DNA of 64,000 nt, taken from NCBI GenBank assembly GCA_024195585.1, contig SWBL01000170.1, positions 41,903 to 105,902 on the forward strand, read 5' to 3'. The notes under the pieces are model-generated. The model was not told the origin of the DNA. It was given only the letters and a program-made list of their open reading frames with translations, and did not search any database. The position numbers and the translations under genes were made by a program. Source of the stretch: Aureobasidium sp. EXF-3400 (lineage: Eukaryota; Ascomycota; Dothideomycetes; Dothideales; Saccotheciaceae). Positions 56,568 through 64,000 of the stretch are shown piece after piece (the first letter of the stretch is position 1; the number at the start of each line of letters is the position of its first letter).

Positions 56568-58617
56568 ATGTCGTTCTCATCTCCTCAGGCTTTACCTCCT
56601 CAGGCGTCACCTAAGCAGGCTTTAGCTCCCGAGAACCCACTTGTTGTTGTACCTGGACCAACCGTCGATGCATTTGTGTGTGGTATGTACCTGACCAGAC
56701 TCGGTTGGGATTTCTCCAATTGCTAAGGTTGCATAGATATCGAAGGAGTGACCACTACTACATGGACTAGAGTACAACAACAGCCGCTCTTCACGTTGTT
56801 AGAAGTATGCTATAGATCTGCGCAGTAGTAGAACACGTTGAGCTGACGTCGACGTTAGAGCTCTCAGGAGAAGAAACAAGCTTGTATAATGTAAGGTGCT
56901 TCCGTGTGGGAGGTCGTGTTGAATCGTAGCACAACAAGTACTGATTAGGGTACTAGCTTCACAAATACGGATGAGTTTATGACCGACAAGGTCGAGCAAC
57001 AGACAAAATTACATACCGACCGACAAACAAAACTCCAGGAGTGGTTTCCACATACACCAGCAGTATTCTGGTCAAAAACATGCGTAAAGCACAACGGCTT
57101 CTTCGGCAGCCATACATCTAGTACTGCTGACCTTATCCCTGAATCCAGTCCCGCAAGCTCCTCCACCAACCAAACAGCAATTTCAGCAGCTGCAGGCCAT
57201 CAGAAAGATGCGTCGCCATCTAGTACTCCTGACCTTGTTCCTGAATTCAGTGTCTCAAGCTCCTCCACTAAGCAAGCAGCAACTTCAGCAGCTGCAGAGC
57301 ACCAAAAAGTCGTGTCGACATATTTTCGTCTGATTGTGAAGATTCTAAACTCTGCTAAAGCTCCAGCTCCAGCGCCAGCTCCGGTTCCAGCTCAAGCTCA
57401 AGTTCCAGCTCAAGCTCAAGTTCCAGCTCAAGCTCAAGTTCCAGCTCAAGCTCAAGTTCCAGCTCAAGCTCAAGTTCCTGCATCATGGTACGAGATGGGG
57501 TTTATGTCCACCTCGTCTGACACGGGAAGCTTGCTTCTCTGTTGCGACATTCCTGAAGATTCGATCAAAAAACTATTCGAAAGACTGCCTAGAGTTGTAG
57601 AGCAGATAAAAGGTGCATTTGCATTACACATACCACTGTTGGAAGTGTTGGCGGAACTCTTCGATGAAAGCGTCTGGTCCATGACCAGAAAAGTCCGAGG
57701 AATTGAACAGGTGCGTCGACATGAGTGACTCGATAACAATAAGAGCCGCAGATTCGCCGTTCTGGACCCAATTTCGCTGGCCAGAAGACTAACAGAAAGC
57801 GCGACAGAAACGGCTTGAGGCATCAACACAACAGAGCCCCACGGCTCCTTCCCATTTATCGAACTCAACTTCCTCCCCCAACAACTCCTCCAAACCAGGT
57901 GGCGTTGCGCGAACGGCCGACGATTTTCAACACCTTTTTGAGATCTCAAGACACTTGGCCCATGGAGTCGAAACGACACAAATAGCGGTCGAGATCGTGG
58001 GGCGCATGAAGGACACGTGCGAATCTCTGCGTCTGATCCACGATCCCCATTTACTCCTGAAGATGAGGGTGCAGAAATTGAGTTTCCTGCATAGCCTACT
58101 CAGAGGACTTTCGGCGAGGATGGTATCCAGTGAGAAGAGGCTTACCAGTGAGCAAGTCTTGGTGAGTCCTTGAACATTGTCACAAAGAAAAAGCGACGAA
58201 GTAGTTACTGACATGAACTATAAGCTTTCCAACACGATATCCCAAAGCGACAGCATTATCAGCTCTCAGATAGCACTGGCCACCAAAGAAGATGGTGCGG
58301 CCATGAAGACCATCGCAGTGGTCACTCTGACCTTCTTGCCGGCGACGTTTGTCACGGTGCGTTCAGCTATTCCTCGCTCCTTCCGTTGTTGACAGAAGCT
58401 CTAACGCTCTTTCTAGGCACTTCTCGGCATGAATTTCTTCTCGATCGATGAAAGGAAACCGGGCGGACGACTGACTTCTACAAAAGACGTTTGGATCTAT
58501 TTTGTAATCGCAGTACCACTTACAGCTCTCGTATTGTGCGTTTGGTGGTGGTGGCAGAGGAGGGAAGCCAAGAAGGCGAGAAACCAGAATGAATGGGGGT
58601 CTAAGAAGGATGTTTAG
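56568..58617 (+). CDS. CorA-like two-TM membrane protein, paralogue D, with repeat-containing linker
   Basis: Seven exons (56568-56682, 56737-56804, 56859-56890, 56957-57710, 57796-58161, 58225-58356, 58417-58617) sum to 1,668 nt, 555 residues. FWSKTCVKHNGFFG, LLLCCDIPEDSIKKLF, the coiled helix (ETTQIAVEIVGRMKDTCESL), TM1 (TIAVVTLTFLPATFVTALL) with GMN (LGMNFFSI) and TM2 (VWIYFVIAVPLTALVLCVWW) match paralogues B and C. Exon 2 (68 nt) and exon 6 (132 nt) are the same lengths as in C. Unique to D are a tandem 34-residue duplication and a (PAQAQV)n repeat in the soluble domain, predicted to lengthen a flexible loop. It converges with an SDR gene. Confidence 0.78.
57117..57320 (+). repeat. Tandem 102-bp coding duplication in CorA-like D
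   Basis: Two diverged copies begin at 57117 (TCTAGTACTGCTGACCTTAT) and 57219 (TCTAGTACTCCTGACCTTGT). Each encodes a Ser-rich stretch ending AAGHQKD or AAEHQKV. Confidence 0.8.
57384..57473 (+). repeat. 18-bp coding minisatellite, five perfect units
   Basis: The unit GTTCCAGCTCAAGCTCAA repeats five times without change, encoding VPAQAQ. It is flanked by degenerate Ala-Pro codons (57360-57383). Perfect units imply recent expansion and probable length variation between isolates. Confidence 0.92.
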
Positions 58618-58779
58618 AATTCAGGAGACGACGCAAGCAGTTAATGTCTTGACAGCTGAACACGCTGCAAAGAGCCAAGGTACAGGTATAAGAAATTTAG
58701 TATTTGAGCTCACTGCTACTGCTAGCTGGCTAATCATAAATCTTCGTCATAGTTCGTAACTGTGTCATGCTACTGTAGT

Positions 58780-59806
58780 TTAGGTACCAGTCTGGATCAG
58801 GTAGCCGCCATCAACAGGAATGTTCTGACCGTTCAAGTACTGGCAGCTTGCGGCAAACAGAATAGCAGCAGCCATGTCCTTGTCCTTGCCAGGTCTCTGC
58901 GAAGGCAGGCCCTCCTTGTGTTCCTTGGGAAGCTCGCTCTTCTGGTCATCCTTACTCTCGCCAGTGGTCATTTCTGAAGGGAAGACACCGGGAGCAATAG
59001 CGTTGACACGGATCTTGAGACCGCTGCTCTGAATCTCAGCAGAGAGCATCTTGTTGAGATGAACCATAGCACCCTTGGAGGCGTTGTAGTTGAAGTGACC
59101 TTGGGAGATGCGGACAAGACCGGAAATGGAAGAGATGTTGATGATGGTGCCGCTCCAGCCGTGTGTACGCTCAGTAGCCTTCTGAATTAGAGGCAGGAAG
59201 GCAGTGCTGAGGAAGAAGGGTGCGATGACGTTAGTGGTGTAGATGTCACTCCAGTCCTCGAAGCTGATACGAATGTCAGTGGTAGATACAACAGAGGGAC
59301 GTTGCTGAAACTTACGTGTCCTCGTCGAAGAGGTTCTTCTTCATCTCGTCGGCGTTCTTGCCATCGGGAGTGAGCTTGCCAGTGGCGATGCCGGCGTCTG
59401 ATGGACGATTAGCTGTGGTTCATACGGAGAGTCATGTGTTGAGGTGACATACTGTTGACAAGAATGTCAAGGTAGCCCTCCTTGGACTCAATCTCCTTGA
59501 CGAGCTTCTCAATCTCGCTCTTCTTGGTGACGTCGCCAACGATGGGAATGATTTCACCAGAAATGTCCTTTCCGTAGGTCTGCTGAACCGTCTTGAGCTT
59601 GTCCTCAGTACGGCCGACAATGTAGACCTTGGCTCCGTTGGTAGCAAGGGCTTGGGTGGCCTGCAGGTGTCAGTTCGGTGTGTTTTTATGAATAGTCAGT
59701 TGCAATAAAGTACCATCAAGCCAATACCAGAGCCACCGCCGGTGACCAAGGCGACCTTGCCCTTGACATCAAAGACCTCGCTAAGTTGGAAGTTGCTGTT
59801 CGACAT
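58780..59806 (-). CDS. Short-chain dehydrogenase/reductase (RhlG / 3-oxoacyl-reductase-like)
   Basis: Four exons (59714-59806, 59453-59660, 59316-59397, 58780-59263) give 288 residues. Rossmann motif VTGGGSGIGL, an Arg after strand 2 (IVGRTEDKL) favouring NADPH, NNAG across intron 2, Ser (INISSISGL) and YNASKGAMVHL. The C-terminal QYLNGQNIPVDGGYLI is typical of fungal SDRs related to bacterial RhlG and other 3-oxoacyl reductases. Inserts after NNAG (KNADEMKKNLFDEDTFEDW) and before the end (KSELPKEHKEG) are as in fungal members. The substrate is unknown. It converges with paralogue D. Confidence 0.85.
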
Positions 59807-60187
59807 TGTGTGAATTGTTGTGTTTGATTAAGTGAGACTGGATGAGAGAAAGTATTTAAGCTTGATAATTATATGCGTGATGATGATCTGTTTACGGAAG
59901 TCGCGTGTGACGTTTTGGTGACGATCCTTCCTCAAAACTGGTGGGGCTTTTGGTGATCAGGGTTCGCCTCACTGTCGCCGTGCAAACCTCGTCAATGTCT
60001 GCTCTGTTATAGATACGTATCACGACTTCAATGCATGTGGTTTATGGGTACCTTTGCTATGGGGATTTGGGGATTGAAAGTATTCACATTGCTTCAGCTT
60101 CCTCTCTGAAACTCGGTCTTCTTTCTACTCGAGCATGAACAGCTGCACGGTGACCATGTTTTACGCAATTCCTGACGGTCCGGACTC
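59807..60187. other. Intergenic region upstream of the SDR gene
   Basis: Contains the SDR promoter (TTAAGCTTGATAATTATATG near 59858) and the 3' flank of the next minus-strand gene. No gene seen. Confidence 0.35.
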
Positions 60188-60815
60188 TCATTCTGAGTAG
60201 CCTAGGTCTTCGCGTATGCTCTGATATGTAGGCTCACACCAATGCCCGCAGACGCACCAGTCAATGCATTGTCTCCCGCTGTGGTCTTGCCCTTGGAGCT
60301 CTTCTTCTGCAACATCAGTGGGTGATGCGGGCAAACGTACTTGTGTATCCACCTCGAACCGAGTCATTGGGGACTCGACATTCCGCGGAGCTCTGTCCTT
60401 TTCGAATGTGTGACGCCGAGTAGTGTCATCTTCCTCGTCTGTCCGGCTTCAATCGGCCTTCAGACAGTGACACTTGACAGTCTCAAAGCTCTCCCAGCGC
60501 CATACACCACTCGCTCCTTCCACTAGCAGCATCAGACTCTTTGATCCCGTCGTCCAGCACAGCCAATGCAGCATTTAATTCCGTCTCTTGCACCTGCTTT
60601 CCACTCTTCACCTCTTGAACATCTTTCATCTGCGTGTCCTCGAGTCCACTGGCTTCGAGCGTGTCATCGTTTGTCTTGACTTTCTTCAAACTGGGCGCGA
60701 CGTCTGCGATGGGTTCGACTTGATCGTGTGAACGTTTGGCTGCGAGCACGGGAGAATGTGGCATGGCGTTCTCGAAGGCCGGTTCTGAAACGGAGATCTG
60801 TGTCGATTGAGCCAT
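60188..60815 (-). CDS. Small Cys-rich hypothetical nuclear-type protein
   Basis: Two exons (60506-60815 and 60188-60438; 67-nt intron) sum to 561 nt, 186 residues. I do not recognise a family. The N-terminal half is Ser/Glu-rich with a bipartite-like basic signal (AAKRSHDQ, LKKVKTNDD). Before the intron comes DDGIKESDAASGRSEW and after it YDEEDDTTRRHTFEKDRAPR. The C-terminus has five cysteines in CIDWCVCGHWCEP spacing plus nearby residues, which could bind zinc. The start at 60815 is the most downstream good ATG; an in-frame ATG about 70 bases upstream is possible. Splicing at a GTATGG donor is weakly supported, mainly by the open frame and composition. Confidence 0.5.
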
Positions 60816-61361
60816 TTCGTCGGCGTCAATTGGGGTTTTTATGAGCGACTGAGAGGTGAATGCGAGACAGACGCGAACGGCCATGGTTTCGCGGCGCTCG
60901 CGTCGCCGACTGCGATCCATGACGCTGTGTTTGCTGTCTGAGCAAACTCTTCTTCCTGGTTGGTCAATGGCACAACCCTGCTCGCCCATAGGTTCCACCG
61001 TCGACCACCATATCTATCACCATATCACATAGCTGACAAGCATATGACTACAGTATACCTAAGGGCAGATATTCAAACGGCTTGCGACGTTGCCTGGAAC
61101 TTGTGTGGTAATCATGCTCAAAGGTTCAACATTTCGATCTACTGGCAGAGAAGGCACCACATTAATACGAACATGTCAGGAAAAGTAGAATCAAAACAGA
61201 GTACAACTATATACACCTAGACCCGCTTTTCCCCATTAGCACACCAAGAGCCAGAATGTGGATATCTAAAACCCAGAAGAAACATTTACAGAACACAAAT
61301 GAAGAATATTTACAGTATATGAAGCGCTCATAGAAAAGCAATCAGTCCCACTCGTGACGTG
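60816..61361. other. Intergenic region
   Basis: 546 bases holding the promoter of the Cys-rich gene and the AT-rich 3' flank of the GPI-protein gene. Nothing else recognised. Confidence 0.35.
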
Positions 61362-63260
61362 TCATATCCACAAGAGGAAGATCGGTGCAAGGAACGACCA
61401 GATAGCAGACTTGGGTAGTGTAGCAGGTGCCGCAGCACCACTTTGCGTAGCAGCCGCCGAAGCGATGTTCGAACTGTCACTAGCTGTGCCGGAACCAGAA
61501 GACGAGCCCTTGATATTGCCATTGCCGCTTGAAGCTTTCTTGCTGCTTGAGCTACCCGAGGGTGAGATAGCAGCAGAAGCAGTAAAGTCAGATACGGCAA
61601 CAGCCTGCGTGGGATTCCATCTGGACGCGCTTTCTTCAGCATCGGACCCAGATTTTGACCCAGATTCAGATCCAGACCCAGATGTAGATGCAGATGCAGA
61701 TGCAGATGCAGACGCAGATCCAGATCCAGGCCCGGAGCCAGCACCTCCAAGGCCGCTAAGAATGGCCCCGGCCACACCAGTGATTGAATCAGGGCCAACA
61801 TGCTGACCAGAAATCACGACCGCTGTTGTTACAGCATCTGCAGTCAATGTGACGGTCGAAGCACCTTCTGCTGAAGCCGAGGGTTTAGCTGATTCGTAGG
61901 CTGCAGTCACACCAGTAGTGACCGGTCTCGTAGTCGTCGTGCTAGGTGCACCAGTCTCAACACTCGATGCTGGACTGGCATCTCCATCTCCGCTTAAGCG
62001 CCCTCCCCATAGTGGTGTTGGAGTAGCAAGTTCAGTGCCGGTAAGCATTGGTGTCAACACTCTTGGCGGGTCGTAGGCTCCGCTCATTCCCGGCGCCGGT
62101 CCACAGTTTGCATTGACCCAGGGCTGTTGCATACTGATCAACCTCGGTGGCAGCAATATGACCGGGTGACAAGGATCGTCGTGATACATCGCATTGCCCG
62201 CATTGATCGGATTGTCAGGCCAGTAGACGTATCCAGAGATTGTAGAGCAATTCTGTCCTACATCATTGTAGTCCAAAGATCTTGGTGGAGGCTGTGTTGT
62301 CACAGCTGAACCCATGTCTCTATATGTCATGCCGTCAGATACGTAGTCTGACTCGTATTGCGTCAAAGTGGTGACGGGCCGTGCAGTCGTGATTTCTGAA
62401 GCATCAAAGGCTATCGTCGTATTGGTCCAAGCATCTCCTACTTGGCCACATCCGTTGCTTGCGACCAAGGAGCTAAAGGCCATATATACACTGGGCGATG
62501 TAAAGGTAAATCCTTCCGCGTTGACGCTCGTACTTGGTTGGCCCGATGCTGGTGCTGTCGGAGTTGCTTGATCTGGCCAGAAGTAGAAGTCGATGGTTCC
62601 TGCCGTCATGTAGCATGAACTACAACACGGCGGTTTTGGTGTGTACGCGCGGATGGCATATTGTGTATCTAATGATTATCAGCACTGTGCTGGACATCTT
62701 CATTTCGAGATTGCTTCTTCGAAGTGCGCGACGTGTCATGATCAAACTGTGATAGGAAATGCCGCAAGCGACCATGTAGTTAAGGTTATGACAAGGCAGG
62801 CTGGCGAGATGAAAAGCACGAGACGAGCAACAAATGGCAGGAACGAGAAAGATAGCGAAACCGCAAGGGAAAGTATTGAACAAGGTAAACTGGAAGGAAG
62901 CAGAACAGGCATTCCGATTGCACACGACTTACACAAGAAGGTACTGGTCCAATAGGTTTGAGAAGTGACAGAGCCAGTCAGATCGCCCAGAGAATCAGTC
63001 GGTCCAAACCCTTCGTACCAAGTCCATCTGCTAGTAGCAATCTCGGTACTTTGGTATGTCGCAGTAAAACTGCTCAATTGTGCAGAGCAGAAGCTGTCAA
63101 GGTCAAGAGACTCAGACCTGCTCTTGGCTGCCTGAGCGTCCGTGTCAGTGCCATTGTTGTCTTGCTCCGTCCCATTGGGAAAGGTCGGGCTGTTGGCGTC
63201 AGTCAAGCCTAGTAGGCTCGTCAACACCAGCAAAGGCGACAGCAACACCGGCCGGCGCAT
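61362..63260 (-). CDS. GPI-anchored cell-surface protein
   Basis: Two exons (62933-63260 and 61362-62668) sum to 1,635 nt, 544 residues, with an unusually long 264-nt intron. The N-terminus MRRPVLLSPLLVLTSLLGL is a signal peptide. The ectodomain has Cys, Trp and Tyr (LYTQYAIRAYTPKPPCCSSC, FYFWPDQ, YVYWPDNP) and several N-glycosylation sequons. The C-terminal 200 residues are Ser/Thr/Gly-rich (SASASASASAST from a 6-bp repeat near 61685-61720), ending in a hydrophobic GPI-attachment tail (SAIWSFLAPIFLLWI). I do not recognise the ectodomain. Likely a cell-wall or plasma-membrane mannoprotein. Confidence 0.8.
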
Positions 63261-63926
63261 TGATGGCTGAAGACAGAGCGGTCGCAGCGCTCGCGCGCGT
63301 CGAGTGGAGGTGAAGTGGTCCTTCCCCGCGCAAGTCGGATCCGACTCTTGATCGATGGCTTCAGTCCGTACTACCACTGGATAGTGTCGGCTTCTGGGTG
63401 GTGTTATGATGTCGCGAATATAACTCGGCCGAGTATATAACAATCGAGAAGCGTTAGCAGGAAAATCGGAACGGTGGCCAAGCAATTTCGGTGAGGTGAA
63501 GTGAAGAGTACAGAGTAATTAGTTGAGATGCAGCGAACTCGTGTCGTGAGCCGTGGCAATTGTTGAAGAGAAAGGGTAGGGCCGAGACTGTTTCAAAGAC
63601 TCATGGGGATGGGAGCAATAAAATCCCTTTCCATCGTTGAAACCAGCCGCATCTTTGAAGTCAAAACGCACGTCGACACACAAAAGCATTCAATAGGTAT
63701 CTGTCTGCCAACCCTATCGGAAGCGGGCAGTCGAAATTCGTTTCTTGAAGCAAGATTGACGCTCAACGGTAGAGCCTCGTGTTTGGATGCCAGCCCTAAG
63801 TTCGTGCGTCTGCATGTTTCACCAGGATAGCAATTGCCAGCGCGATGCGGGCCCCAACGAAACACACTATATATTGAACACAATTCATTCTGGCTGCATC
63901 AAACCAATACCAGCTCAGCTGGCTCA
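63261..63926. promoter_or_regulatory. Upstream region of the GPI-protein gene
   Basis: 666 bases before the tRNA gene. The minus frame open to 63485 lacks features of coding sequence beyond the ATG at 63260. No other gene seen. Confidence 0.35.
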
Positions 63927-64000
63927 TCTTCATTGGTCTAGTGGTCATGATTTCCGCTTGTCAGGAGTAAAATCTCGTCAAGCGCGGGAGACCAGGGTTC
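63927..64000 (+). tRNA. tRNA-Asp(GTC) with intron, truncated by window end
   Basis: The A box-like GGTCTAGTGGTCATGA is followed by an anticodon arm TCCGC-TTGTCA with anticodon GTC, an insertion of about 19 bases at the canonical 37/38 position, then GCGGG closing the stem, and the start of the T arm (CCAGGGTTC) at the window edge. The 3' acceptor half is missing, so the gene is partial here. Confidence 0.72.

Noticed and set aside
62742..63485. 247-codon reverse-strand frame as a complete gene
   Set aside because: Its first part is exon 1 of the GPI protein, but it reads through the 264-nt intron and begins upstream of the true signal-peptide ATG.
1..64000. Transposons, CRISPR arrays, bacterial-type operons
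   Set aside because: No reverse transcriptase, transposase, terminal repeats or spaced direct repeats were seen; introns and gene families are eukaryotic.

Overview
The window is nuclear DNA of a filamentous ascomycete (Pezizomycotina). Introns are mostly 45-110 nt with GT..AG ends and CTAAC-like branch points, genes are closely packed on both strands, and the families are typically fungal (Zn2Cys6 regulator, DUF3405, DUF5519, I78 inhibitor, OPI3, TSC10, SHP1, VPS9, fungal CorA-like proteins). Gene content would suit a Dothideomycete, but the sequence alone does not settle the class. All gene models were built by reading splice sites by eye. Every model given with exact exons sums to a multiple of three.

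Left part (1-24 kb): housekeeping and metabolic genes. These are MON2 (cut by the left edge), the ubiquitin E2 variant MMS2, a membrane-anchored hotdog thioesterase, a 2-oxoglutarate oxygenase carrying an annexin-like repeat, a DUF5519 protein, a neutral amino-acid permease, the phospholipid methyltransferase OPI3, a small LYR-like protein, the sphingolipid reductase TSC10, a fusion of a diaminopropionate-ammonia-lyase-like enzyme with an M20 amidohydrolase, a Zn2Cys6 regulator, a DHCR24/DWF1-like flavoprotein and an I78-type inhibitor. Several act on membranes or lipids (OPI3, TSC10, DHCR24-like, thioesterase), but they are arranged as ordinary genes, not as an obvious cluster.

Middle part (24-47 kb): a 1,746-residue disordered protein made of repeated acidic-Trp/poly-Lys modules, a secretory ureohydrolase ending in KDEL, a zincless Fpg DNA glycosylase, an HSL-type hydrolase, the Rab5 exchange factor VPS9 with a C-terminal CUE domain, an ASNSD1-like asparagine-synthetase-domain protein, a cupin, the Cdc48 cofactor SHP1, an SDR and a DUF3405 membrane protein.

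Right part (47-59 kb): the most unusual region. Four paralogous two-TM CorA-like genes lie within 11.5 kb in alternating orientation. Three of them share exon sizes and splice phases. One is joined in frame to an N-terminal domain resembling nucleoside phosphorylases, and a NADAR (YbiA-like) gene sits between two others. A membrane pore-like family placed with two nucleotide/ADP-ribose-type enzymes is a plausible undescribed stress or self/non-self system; this is inference only. The window ends (59-64 kb) with an SDR, a small Cys-rich protein, a GPI-anchored surface protein and an intron-containing tRNA-Asp cut by the right edge.
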